Assembly (NCBI GenBank): GCA_947646735.1
Contig: CANTFK010000182.1
Location: 372,001 to 436,000 of the forward strand
Reading direction: 5' to 3'
From: Peronospora farinosa
Lineage: Eukaryota; Oomycota; Peronosporomycetes; Peronosporales; Peronosporaceae
DNA length: 64,000 nucleotides
The position numbers were made by a program, and so were the translations under genes. Positions 54,418-64,000 of this stretch are shown one piece after another. The first letter of the stretch is position 1. The number at the start of each line of letters is the position of its first letter. The notes under the pieces were generated by a model. The model had not been told where the DNA came from. It searched no databases and saw nothing but the letters and a program-made list of their open reading frames with translations.

Positions 54418-55359
54418 TCAACTTGCACTCTCGCGAATTCCAGTTTCATCGCGTAGTCGCATCAATTGTGGAGCACCAAGCGGCTTCGTCAGGTAAGCAG
54501 CAAGTTGCATAGCTGACGGAACATGTTTGAGCTGGATATCACCTTGCTCAATGTGGTCTTGAACAAAATGCATCCTAAGGTCAATGTGCTTAGCTCTTGG
54601 AGTATATCCCTGATTCGTCTCAATACTTATAGCCGACTTGTTGTCCATGTGCACTGTAGTCGCAGTCTTACATGTGACACCCATCTCTTTCAGCAAATAA
54701 CGAATCCACATAACTTCTTGCGTAGCTAGTGCCAGTGCCGTATATTCCGCTTCAGCAGAGGATAAAGCCACCGAACTTTGGCGTTTGCTTTTGTATACGA
54801 CAGCTGCACCTCCGAGTAAAATCAACACTCCAGACGTAGATCGACGAGTTTTCTTATCATTTCCCCAATTCGCGTCACAGTATGCCCAAAGCATCATCTT
54901 TTTGTCGTCCCATTTGTTATACTTAATTCCGTGCGATTTTGTTCCCATGAGATAGTGTAAAACACGTAAAGCCGCTCGCCAGTGCATCTGTCGTGGCTGG
55001 TCCAAGTACTGCGATAATACTGACATCGCGTAGCTTATGTCCGGTCGCGTTGCATTCGCAATATACAGCAGCGAGCCGACCAATTTGCGATACGAAGTAA
55101 TGTCTTTAACCACTGGGTGTGATTCATCCGGAGTTAGGTCCTGTCCTGCGCAGATAGGGTTGCGAACTGCATAAGCTTCATTTTGCTTAAACTTCGAGAC
55201 CACCTTCATAATAAATTGGGACTGTTTCAACACCAACTCCCCCTTTTCTTGTGAGTAGTTAACTTCCATGCCCAAAATAAACCGCGCAGCTCCAAGTGAC
55301 TTGACAGTAAAATGTTCTGACAATTCCTTATAAATCGTGTCCGCCTCTGCATCTGACTT
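54418..55359 (-). pseudogene. Copia RT C-terminus and RNase H
   Basis: Same frame as the upstream RT but separated by TGA at 55360-55362, in a position just after YVDDLLIG where the family has Trp. Contains FILGMEVNY, SYRKLVGSLLYIANATRPD, CDANWGNDKKTRRS, SSAEAEYTAL and the end motif AAYLTKPL. Confidence 0.88.
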
Positions 55360-57159
55360 TCATCCAATAAGGAGGTCGTCCACATACAAGACTATGTATG
55401 TGGGTGACTTATTTTTTGCATTATTGCGTCGAACAAAAAGACATGTGTCTGCTCGACATTGTTCGAAGCCCATGGCCGAAAACACAGAGCATATTTTCTT
55501 TAGCCAAACCGCAGCCGCTTGTTTTAATCCATATAAGCTGCGTCGTAATTTGCACACCATTCCAGGTGCAATTTCAATTCCATATGGTGCCTCCATGTAA
55601 ACGTCTTCTTCCAAATCACCATTCAAAAACGCCGTTTCCACGTCAAATTGTCGAATTACATATTGCATACTGCAACAAACAGACAAAAATACACGAATCG
55701 TGCTTGAGCATGCTACAGGTGAATATGTGTCGAAGTAATCAAAACCATGCGTTTGCAGATATCCGAGGGCAACCAAGCGTGCTTTGTAACGAACAATTTG
55801 ACCGTTTTCATCGTACTTGTAACCAAATACCCACTTGTGACCAATGACCTTGACACCTGGAGGACGATTGACAGCATCCCATGTGTGGTTCTTAAGATGA
55901 GCATTAATTTCTGCTTGAATTGCTGCCTTCCATTTTTCTGCGTCCATCGACTGTAACGCCTCTCGTAAATTCATTGGTACATCAGTAGCAGAAAGCGATA
56001 TTTCGTAATCGTCAACACATTGACGTTTAGGGTCCGGCTCATCATTTTCGCCATCGACAGGTGATCCATCAGTTAAAAGCGGTAGATCAATCCTCTCATC
56101 GTCAAAATCATCATTCGTGAGTAGACGAGATGACGTGAATGTACTATAAGGTCTTTTGTTCGACCCTGAGTATATCTCCATTCGATCATCTGGGGCACGG
56201 GAATTCTCACAAACTATAATAGCTCGCGACTGATCAGGTATTCCTGAGAGCATGTGTGTACCATTATTGCTACTTCCAGCGACCGATCCGTGTGAAGTAC
56301 GACGTATCATCGAATTGTTTGTGTCAATGACTTGTATGTCTGTGCGCTCCCTCTCAATCGGAACAACATCTAAGTTTTGTGACTGATTGAGATCTCCAGA
56401 CGTATCCACAACCATGTCTTCCCAACTAGTATCATTGTCAGCAGTTTCATCAACGTCCATTTCGTCATCCTCGTTATTCTTGTTCAAATCAGGTACTTCC
56501 ACCTTTACTTCGTCTAAATCATCATGATAATGATTGCATTGAGCTAAAGGTTCACCTAAAACAACAACATCTTTGTACCGCGAAGGAGGACTCTCGTTTA
56601 GCGTAACGGACCTAGTCGTAACCAATTGTCCTCTCGCAATATCCCACACTCGGTACGCCTTTGAATTTTCCGAATACCCGAGAAAAATACACTTTTTTGC
56701 CTTGCTGTCCCATTTAGTGCGCTTGCAATCCGCGACTCGTAGATAACCAGTCGAACCAAAGACACGGAAATGACTTAAGTCTGGCTTCGACCCATACAGA
56801 GTTTCAAATGGACTAACGTTGGGTCGCGCAGTATTAGATATTCGATTTATGGTGTAAGCAGCCGCCATAATCGCCTCACCCCACCAAGAACGATCAACTT
56901 CCATGTGATATATCATTGATCGGGCCATCTCAACAAGAGTTCGATTCATCCTTTCTGCTAAGCCGTTTTGTTGAGGATTGTACGGCACGCTCCTCTGGTG
57001 GATAATCCCTAGATCTGCACAGTACTTGTTAAAGCGATGATTCGTATACTCTCCACCATTTTCACTACGGATGCATTTAATCTTGCAATCCGTTTGCTTC
57101 TCCACCATAGCACGAAACGCCTTAAATCGCTCAAAAACTTGGGACTTTGCTGCTAGCAA
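55360..57159 (-). pseudogene. Copia integrase C-terminus and reverse transcriptase
   Basis: Starts in the integrase core (IRSENGGEYTNHRF, NGLAERMNRTLVEMAR with catalytic Glu), then the variable linker, then RT: HKWVFGYKYDENG, FDVETAFLNGDLEEDVYM and YVDDLLIG with both Asp. Joined to the upstream part through a one-base shift near 57155. Confidence 0.9.
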
Positions 57160-58014
57160 TATACGTAGACAAATCGACTGTAGTCGTCGATAAATGTGAG
57201 TACATATAGAGCCCCACCTTTCGACTTCGGGTTCATAGGTCCCATAAGATCGGTGTGTACAACCTCAAGTGGTAGACTTGTTTTAACTTCACTTCCTGAA
57301 GTATGACTGAACGGGCTGTTTGTCATTTTTCCGCGTGCACATCCATCACATACACCGCCATCAGATGCGACAACTCTCGAAATACCATCGCAAGACTTCA
57401 TCGCTTGCATAATCTTTTTCGTAGACACATGACCGAGGCGAGCATGCCACAGTCCACTAGTGTCATTTATCGCACCACTGCTCTCAGCCTTGTGTGCCTT
57501 TAACGTGATATGTTGTTTTACATTCCACGCAAACAGCTTTCCCACTCGTTTAATTACTGCTACAGTCACGTCGTCACTTATCAAAACTGCTTGATCACGC
57601 TTGAACTGAACAAGAACGCCTCGGGCCGTCAACGCTGCTACAGACACAAGTTTCTTGTCTAGCCCAGGCACATATAACACCTCCGTAAGTTTGACTGTAC
57701 GACCATTTTCGAGTATAAATCGAACTTTGCCTGTTCCTTGCGCCTTCAACTGATGTCCATTTGCCACAGTGATGTAAATTGGGGTACTTAAATCTTCGTA
57801 TTCCACAATTTCACGCTTGTCATCAGTCATATGACGACTTGCCCCACTATCCAGCAACCAAGTTGAATTCGAAATTGGTTCGTCACTGAATGCCGAAAAA
57901 ACGAATTCATCACCAGGTCTCGATGGTTTCACGTTACGACACTGCGATCTCTTGTGTCCATGCCGGCCACACGCAAAGCATTTGCCTTGAAAACTCGCAT
58001 AAGCTTTTCCTTTC
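57153..58014 (-). pseudogene. Copia CCHC, protease and integrase N-terminus
   Basis: CFACGRHGHKRSQC knuckle, protease LLDSGASRHMTDDK, HHCC region LWHARLGHVSTKK and CDGCARGKM, then first catalytic Asp in VVHTDLMGPM and the second in FIDDYSRFVYVY. Linked to gag by a frameshift near 58015. Confidence 0.9.
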
Positions 58015-58683
58015 CTAGCGATCTCGATTTTCTTCTTGACCACGGTGTCCTCGGTTACTTTGAAAGCGTCGAGGTTCATTACGTTGAGCGTGTGCCTTAA
58101 AAGCGGTTTCCTTCTTGTCTCGCTTCTGAAGAGTGTCATACTCCCGGCGGAGCATCTCTTTTGCGTCTAACAGCGTCACGTTGCTGTGCGCCTCAATGAT
58201 GCGCACCATATCATCATATTCGGATGATAAACTTCCCAAAAGCAAAACTAGCTTTTCATCATCATCCATGCTGTCACCGGCAGCTCCGAGCTTGAGACAC
58301 AGCTCATCAAATTTTAGTAGATGGTCCATAAGACTCGCACCAGTCTCCATCACAAATTCATGTAATTCTTTCCGAAGTTGCACTCGGTTGTGAAGATTTT
58401 TCTTCGCAAAGAACGTCTTCAGAACCTCCCAAGCTTCAAACGCAGACTCACATTCCCGAACCATGCACTGATAGGTTGGAGAGAGTAGCTTCACCAGTAC
58501 AGCCAGAGCCTTCATATCGGCGACTTTCCATCCGGGGATCTCCCGCAGCACTGCCGGCTCTGGCTTAATAAAAACGTGATCCAAAAGATCCTTGCGCGCA
58601 AGTGTCATGCGTGCATTAAATTCCCACATGAAGTAATTGTCATCCGTGAGGATGTCATTAGGAGCCAACGTATTTGGGCTCAT
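58015..58683 (-). CDS. Copia Gag N-terminal part
   Basis: 222 residues. LTDDNYFMWEFNARMTL, LVKLLSPTYQCMVREC and LLLGSLSSEYDDMV match the copia Gag (UBN2-like). The ATG at 58683 lies five bases inside the LTR end and inside the primer-binding site. The frame ends just before the CCHC knuckle through a frameshift. Confidence 0.87.
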   Translation of the reverse strand: MSPNTLAPNDILTDDNYFMWEFNARMTLARKDLLDHVFIKPEPAVLREIPGWKVADMKALAVLVKLLSPTYQCMVRECESAFEAWEVLKTFFAKKNLHNRVQLRKELHEFVMETGASLMDHLLKFDELCLKLGAAGDSMDDDEKLVLLLGSLSSEYDDMVRIIEAHSNVTLLDAKEMLRREYDTLQKRDKKETAFKAHAQRNEPRRFQSNRGHRGQEENRDR

Positions 58684-58687
58684 AACC
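58676..58687 (-). other. Copia primer-binding site, initiator tRNA-Met anticodon arm type
   Basis: Directly after the 5' LTR the element strand reads GGTTATGAGCCC, the reverse complement of GGGCTCATAACC, the anticodon arm of initiator tRNA-Met. This is the half-tRNA type of site known from Drosophila copia. Twelve bases match; the next bases do not fit the yeast tRNA. Confidence 0.7.
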
Positions 58688-58879
58688 TGTAACGATAGCT
58701 CAACTACTTCACTGTGCTGCCAAATGAAAAGTAGTATTAAGAGTTAAACTACTACTAAAGTAAATGTATAAACCCTTCATAAACTGATCACACAATCCAG
58801 ATCATTCGAAGAACACTGTCCATGCAAGTTGTCCTTTTCACGACACACACATCACTGACGTAATTCGTGATCCTCTACA
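58688..58879 (-). repeat. Copia 5' LTR (192 bp)
   Basis: Matches 54219-54410 with one difference seen (CTACTACT against CTACAACT). Confidence 0.93.
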
Positions 58880-58884
58880 CTTCT

Positions 58885-59158
58885 CTCTTGATTACAAGTT
58901 TACGCGTAAGGAAAGTAGAAGAGTTTACACAGGCTATGGCTATGCACTACTCGGAGTCGAACACCCGGTGACAATCAAGTTTAGCTTCAAAATATACATC
59001 CCTTCCATGAAGTAACCGTGGCGATATCAAAACTTACTTATCGCCACGCGTCGACAGATTACCTGTAGATTTGTATAAGTAGCCTCACTGCTGTAGATGA
59101 GAAGAGAGTCGTCCCTACAAACTAGTAGCAACTGATAATTAAAATAAAACATCCTGAA
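58885..59158. other. Flank upstream of pyruvate kinase
   Basis: Restored target side of the copia insertion and 5' flank of the PK gene. Contains an inverted pair GTGGCGATA (59010) and TATCGCCAC (59039). No promoter motif assigned. Confidence 0.4.
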
Positions 59159-59314
59159 ATGACATCCCTTTTACCAACAATGCTGTCGTCAAATAAAGAC
59201 TTAAGGCGTAAAATCATCGCTATAGAGAGGGTACCCCCAAGCACCAATACCCCAAGCACCAATACTCCAAGCACCAATCCCCAAGTCTCCACGTTGTCCA
59301 CACATCCTTCCATC

Positions 59315-60886
59315 ATGTTGCGTCGCCTGACCTTCCGTTCCATTAAGACGACGACGACTCGCAATTTTGCGTCCACGTCGGAATTATACAAGAATCCACG
59401 CAGTTCTAAGTTTTCCATGACTAAAATCGTGGCTACTATTGGTCCCGTGTCCGATCAGCTCGACATGCTCCAGCAGCTCACAAACGAAGGATTGCGCATC
59501 ATGCGCATCAACTTTTCTCATGCCGAGTATGACGAAGCACTTGTTCGAATCAACAATCTTCGCGCCTGTGAGGGCGTACACGCCCAAGGCCAATCTAATT
59601 TTAATTTACGTGCCGTATTGCACGACACCAAGGGCCCCGAGATTCGTACGGGCAAGATGCTGGATAGCAAGAAAATTACACTTCGCAAGGGTAAACAGGT
59701 GGTCTTGACAACCGACCCCAAGTTTGAACTCACGGGCACGGCTGACAAGTTTTATGTTACGTACAAGCAGCTTGCAGAGACCGTCAAAGTTGGTGACACG
59801 GTGTTGTTGTCGGATGGTTTAATCCGACTCACGTGCACAGCTGTCAGTAAGGGGGAAATCACGTGCGAGATTGAAAACACCGAGGAGATTGGAAATCGCA
59901 AGGGTGTGAACCTTCCTGGACTGATTGTAGACCTTCCAGCCTTGTCCGAAAAAGACAAGCGCGATCTTGACTGGGGTGTAAAGCAAGACATTGATTTCAT
60001 CGCAGCGTCCTTTATTCGTAAAGCTAGCGACGTGAACGAGATCCGCTCGTACGTGGATGAGTGCGTCAAGAAACATTGGGCACACGAACCAAACTACATC
60101 GCTCCAAAGATCATTTCCAAGGTGGAGAACTTGGAGGGTGTTCAGAACTTTGAGGAGATTCTGGACGCCTCAGACGGAATCATGTGTGCACGTGGCGATC
60201 TGGGAGTTGAAGTGCCTGTCCAGAAAGTGCTGACCTACCAGAAAATGATGGTAGACCGGTGCAATGCCGTCGGTAAGCCTGTGATCGTGGCCACACAGAT
60301 GCTCGAGTCTATGCAGACCAACCCTCGCCCCACGCGTGCTGAGGTCTCGGATGTCGGCAATGCCGTCCTGGACGGTGCTGACTGCGTCATGCTCAGCGGT
60401 GAGACTGCTCAAGGCAAATACCCGATCGAATCTGTGAGTACCATGAACACGGTGATCAAGGAGGCCGATGAGCTGCTGTTGCAGCCGACCTACCGTGCCA
60501 AGTTCCAGTTTGACCCGCCGACCTCGGACGTCGAGTCTGCTGTGTCGTCAGCTGTCAAGACTGCTAACGAGATGCACGCACAACTCATGATTGTTCTGAC
60601 CCGCACGGGTTACACGGCCCGCAAGGTCGCCAAGTACAAGCCCACTGTGCCGGTCATGTGCTTCACCACTGATATGAAGGTCGGCCGTCAGCTTCAGATC
60701 CACCGTGGTCTGTATCCAGTCGTCCCCGACTCTCTTGACCAGGCGCCGACTACTGCCGAGGCTATTGCTCACGCCAAGAAAATGGGGTGGCTCTCTTCGG
60801 GCGACCGCGTCGTTGTGATCAGCGGTGACAAGTTATCAGACGACCTTGGCCGGGAAATTCTCATTAGCGTGGCTGACGTCCGGTAA
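59315..60886 (+). CDS. Pyruvate kinase with probable mitochondrial presequence
   Basis: 523 residues from ATG 59315. Converts phosphoenolpyruvate and ADP to pyruvate and ATP. Motifs: VATIGP, MRINFSHA, HDTKGPEIRTG, the B domain, SKVENLEGVQNFEEI, MCARGDLGVEVP, ATQMLESM and DGADCVMLSGETAQGKYP, then the C domain. The first 40 residues (MLRRLTFRSIKTTTTRNFAS) are rich in Arg/Ser/Thr without acids and look like a mitochondrial presequence. An in-frame ATG at 59159 would add 52 residues with a Ser-Thr-Asn-Thr-Pro repeat; it would bury the presequence, so the later start is preferred. Stramenopiles are known to run lower glycolysis in mitochondria as well. Confidence 0.92.
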   Translation: MLRRLTFRSIKTTTTRNFASTSELYKNPRSSKFSMTKIVATIGPVSDQLDMLQQLTNEGLRIMRINFSHAEYDEALVRINNLRACEGVHAQGQSNFNLRAVLHDTKGPEIRTGKMLDSKKITLRKGKQVVLTTDPKFELTGTADKFYVTYKQLAETVKVGDTVLLSDGLIRLTCTAVSKGEITCEIENTEEIGNRKGVNLPGLIVDLPALSEKDKRDLDWGVKQDIDFIAASFIRKASDVNEIRSYVDECVKKHWAHEPNYIAPKIISKVENLEGVQNFEEILDASDGIMCARGDLGVEVPVQKVLTYQKMMVDRCNAVGKPVIVATQMLESMQTNPRPTRAEVSDVGNAVLDGADCVMLSGETAQGKYPIESVSTMNTVIKEADELLLQPTYRAKFQFDPPTSDVESAVSSAVKTANEMHAQLMIVLTRTGYTARKVAKYKPTVPVMCFTTDMKVGRQLQIHRGLYPVVPDSLDQAPTTAEAIAHAKKMGWLSSGDRVVVISGDKLSDDLGREILISVADVR

Positions 60887-61395
60887 GCGGTGTGAGATTG
60901 AGGCCCTGTTGGTACAGTTAGCGAATGGACACTTCTTTCATTCGCTGCATAGCGTACGAGGGAATGATGCACAAAACAATAGATAACTGTTGTCTAAGCT
61001 TCGTGCTTACTCTCTCTGTCCACGTTCAACCGCCTCGCCCAATCTCAAAGCGTTCCCGTCCAAAGAAAAGGTTATACACTGTCATTCTTGTAAGAGAACT
61101 CTGTAACAATTTTCGAGAAAAACCACATTGACCTGAACTTGGTAACGCGCCATGTCTGGTCGTAAACAGCTCGATTGATGCGTTTATCTGTGTCCCGAAA
61201 AACATGCGTCATGACATCATCTACTGTCAGACATATATTATGCAGTGTATGAACAATATTGTCAATGACTATCTATACCCTCGGTACTTTTCAAGTCGAA
61301 ACAAAATGCATCTGATCGGCTCATGCACTTCTATTTTTTTCTTACAAAGATTGTTCCAGTCAAGAAACTTTTTTCCTGTCCAAACAACTCGTATC
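60887..61395. other. Intergenic between PK and small secreted protein
   Basis: No gene recognised. The open frame from 61204 upstream of the next gene is featureless leader. Confidence 0.45.
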
Positions 61396-61896
61396 ATGCG
61401 CCTGCACACATGCCTCGTTCTAATAGGGACCACCTTATCCTCAATCTGCTTTAATCTTCTCAAAGGCAATTCGATTCCCTCGACTGGTTTAATTACGACC
61501 ATTGAACAAGCATTGCAACATGGTGATGATGTACTAATTGAGCAAGTTGTAACCCACTTTGCAACTATTGAAAAGACAGGACTTGCACGTAAAATGCACG
61601 AAGAGGAAATCAAAAAGAAATTTAGAGAAGAAATGGCCAACCTTGAAAACATGGGGGATGGCTTGACAAAGGATGAATTGAACGCACACTTGGAAAAGTA
61701 TCTCAAGAACATACAGGAGGATCCTTGGTTCAAGACCCCTGATGGAAAGAAGTATGTGGAGCTCGCGAAAACAACGACGGAGGAAATTGCAAAGGAACCG
61801 TGGAAGCCGTCGGGATTGCTGTTACTTGTGCAACCGCTCTTCGGCGGCGCAATTGCCTTGCTCGTTCTTGCGCTTCTTTTGAAATTATCTGCTTAA
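61396..61896 (+). CDS. Small secreted or tail-anchored protein of unknown function
   Basis: 166 residues from ATG 61396; longer starts are in frame, but only this one places a signal peptide at the N-terminus (LHTCLVLIGTTLSSICF). The middle is helical and charged, with MHEEEIKKKFREEMANLENM suggesting a coiled coil, and a conserved-looking NIQEDPWFKTPDGKKY. The end is a hydrophobic segment (LLLLVQPLFGGAIALLVLALLLKL). No RxLR-dEER or Crinkler motif. I do not recognise the family; topology suggests an ER or plasma-membrane protein facing outward. Confidence 0.7.
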   Translation: MRLHTCLVLIGTTLSSICFNLLKGNSIPSTGLITTIEQALQHGDDVLIEQVVTHFATIEKTGLARKMHEEEIKKKFREEMANLENMGDGLTKDELNAHLEKYLKNIQEDPWFKTPDGKKYVELAKTTTEEIAKEPWKPSGLLLLVQPLFGGAIALLVLALLLKLSA

Positions 61897-64000
61897 AAAG
61901 ATGATGGCAACAGTGTAACAACTCTTCACTTTTCGGACCGAGCTTATATTGCGTGAACTCGTCACTACCGCTAAGTATGGACCGCTATTATCAGACTTTC
62001 TTCATTTCGAGTAGTATGTTTATGTTGGTTATGATACTTTTTAGGTCATCTGCTGTGTAGAGTGTCGAATTGCGGCCGAGTGGCGCTGCCATCCTGCTCC
62101 TATTGTCCAAATAATATAAATACGCCTGGGCAATCTGCCGTTGTTGTTGTCTAAGACCGTGTTGGACGAAAGTTAAATCATTAGCGGCGTTCCCTTTAGT
62201 GATGGTGCTTCGTCATGTGGCGCTTCGTACACCAAAAGACTTGACATCGCGCGCTAGCTCGTAAGCCGGTAGTGCGAGGTCGCTAAACTTCGTCTTTTTT
62301 AACGTCTTGCTGCAACTGGGTATAGCTGTGTACTCCACGATAGAAAGACGTGACAGTAGCGCCGACCGTAGCTTTCGACTCATTGCCGCCACTGATGGTG
62401 TTGCCACAGGTTCCATCTGCAGCGCGTCACATCAAGCAACAGCAGCACCGACTCTCGCGTCAAGTCGTTTAACATGGCAGCAGCGTCATCCTCACAATAA
62501 TTGGCAGCTCAGCATGTTTTGACGCACATTCATTAGTAACCGACGAATAAAATCGCCCAGCACGTGCAGCTTTTGCTTGCTGGTCATTGTATCAATGAGG
62601 TGCATGCGATGCATAGTAGCAAGCGATCAAACGGATGAATTCCTCCGACGGCGTAAATTGTCGTACGACGTGGTAAACACGCTGTCGAAGCTTAATGAGA
62701 GGGGCTCGACAAAACTTTCAGTCGCTGCATTCCAAACGACGCAGTACATTGTTCAAGGACACGAAAAGTATCCAAGTACACCGGCAATCGAAAGAACCAA
62801 ATGTCCTCGCACTTACGTGTCCTCAAAAAAGGCGCTCAAATTTCATGGCGTGGGGTCAGCTATTGTGAATGCTGGATCAAATGTTGCTGAGCTGCTGGCT
62901 TGTCCGTCGCATCTTGTTGCCTGTTTATAAACGCACACGTCAAGCAAAGACACGAGCACGCCAATTCAACATCAGGCAAAAGAGAAGTCCGAGGGGCAAG
63001 GTCATCGACACCAACGACTTAGTTTAGTCATTGATCCAGCACATTAAGCAGCTATACAAGAGAAAATGGGCTTTTACGAAGCTAAAGGTGGATAAGAAGC
63101 GGTGCTCTTTAGTCTCTGGACTGCCGTTCTTGCATACAAACTGCTATATGTGTGCAAGAGCGGCAGTGCGTAACTATCAGTAAAATGTGTTTCTAGACTT
63201 TACAGAGGGCGGAGTATGGATGCACATCATCACTTATCCGTCCGTATTTTCGACGGTCGCAGTAGCAAGACAAGCAAAGACGAGCGAAGATGCCGGCATC
63301 CTACAGACGTCAGTAGAAAACGACTGGAGTTTATGGAAGAGACAGTGTTGCATGAATGGCTAGAGCGTGACGGCGTGCAACTCTAATCGAATTCGATTAC
63401 GCTGAGGAGGTGCGTCAAAGGGTTTGCAACGTTACTCTACATTGGATCGTGTAGGCTAAATAGGGGATCATTTCTTGGTTTGGATGGTCATTATACGAGT
63501 GGATAACGAAGTTGTTTACGCCGCAATTGCGGGCAAATGAAGCGTATAGGATTTACATTGAAAAAAACTCGACGGTACGACTGCTTTGTAAAAGGGTATT
63601 GATTGACTGGCTGCTTGGGCATAAGAGATAGCCAACGGTGATGCCCACTCTGGAAGTAAAATTATTGGTTGGCTGGTACTATCCTTGCTGAAGGCAACGC
63701 AGTTGATAGCATGAGGATTGAATTCATTCTTATAACCTCCGTACAGTTTGTATGTCGAAGGGCCTGCTCCTCCGTTCTTGTAATGCCTTGAACACGTTGG
63801 TACTCATACGGTCTTCTTTTTTTGTTTTAATGATATGGTGTAGACGGAAGGTCAAGATGAAGGCGATACATCAACTTCCATTTCCGTAACGATACCGTCC
63901 TGGACAGCATTGGATGGTCGGTAAATCCTGATGGTTATGTTTCATGTATCATCACTACCTTCAGGTGGCGGGACGACGATCAGAAGACTCGGCTACGGAA
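61897..64000. other. Right-hand end, no gene recognised
   Basis: Frames at 62577-62930 (plus, 117 codons) and 63216-63386 (plus, 56 codons, MDAHHHLSVRIFDG) have no motif. A run near 63507-63620 reads TPQLRANEAYRIYIEKN, coding-like but without a start. Possibly decayed gene material. Confidence 0.35.

Larger units (their letters stand above)
54219..58879 (-). mobile_element. Ty1/copia retrotransposon with near-identical LTRs
   Basis: 192-bp LTRs at both ends with one difference seen, TSD CTTCT at 54214-54218 and 58880-58884. Minus-strand order Gag, CCHC, protease, integrase, RT, RNase H is the copia order. Young insertion, but two frameshifts and one stop in pol. Confidence 0.95.

Noticed and set aside
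61396..61896. RxLR or Crinkler effector
   Set aside because: No RxLR-dEER or LFLAK motif, and the C-terminal membrane segment argues against a host-translocated effector.
63507..63620. C-terminal piece of an RxLR-type effector
   Set aside because: Coding-like run but no signal peptide, RxLR or full WY motif can be shown.
1..64000. CRISPR array, rRNA or tRNA gene
   Set aside because: No regularly spaced short repeats, rRNA stretches or complete cloverleaf seen; the tRNA-like bases at 58676 are a primer site.

Overview
The window looks like nuclear DNA of an oomycete, most likely a Phytophthora or downy-mildew type genome. The reasons are intron-poor eukaryotic genes, expansins fused to a C-terminal membrane anchor, a local cluster of START plus FYVE-like zinc-finger genes, a pyruvate kinase with a mitochondrial-type presequence, and large amounts of Ty3/gypsy, Ty1/copia and LINE sequence broken up by gene islands. 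Species cannot be named from the sequence alone. I saw no rRNA, tRNA or CRISPR array.

Layout. 1-5.4 kb: minus-strand LINE (ORF1 with a CCHC knuckle and an OTU-like protease domain; ORF2 endonuclease runs off the left edge). 5.9-22.5 kb: gene island with two START-FYVE genes and a third broken copy, two membrane-anchored expansins and an expansin fragment, and a GDSL esterase with one 94-bp intron. 23.2-27.3 kb: housekeeping genes MCM5 (minus) and phosphoglycerate mutase (plus), divergent. 28.3-49.2 kb: retrotransposon block. 54.2-58.9 kb: Ty1/copia element. 59.2-61.9 kb: pyruvate kinase and a small secreted, tail-anchored protein of unknown function. 61.9-64 kb: nothing recognised.

The retrotransposon block is the most unusual part. 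A dead Ty3/gypsy element (here Gypsy1) is present as two head-to-head arms of 4.2 kb (29520-33725 and 36780-40986, coordinates summing to 70505/70506) that are almost identical and share the same inactivating lesions, yet the LTRs just outside the arms are clearly diverged. A second gypsy element (Gypsy2, 41357-48951, TSD ACGCA) is nested in the right-hand Gypsy1 LTR. Both families carry a long antisense open reading frame at the 3' end, opposite the chromodomain and the 3' untranslated part. In Gypsy1 it is 358 codons uninterrupted with a TATA-like sequence upstream; in Gypsy2 it is about 380 codons broken by one TAG and one frameshift, and ends in a coiled coil. I regard these antisense genes as the best candidate for something undescribed.

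The copia element has 192-bp LTRs with a single difference seen between them, TSD CTTCT, and a primer-binding site that matches the anticodon arm of initiator tRNA-Met; its gag start codon lies inside that site. Despite its youth its pol carries two frameshifts and one stop.

MCM5, PGM and PK are core replication and glycolysis genes and bracket the repeats; no operon-like relation is implied. All identity values are estimates by eye.
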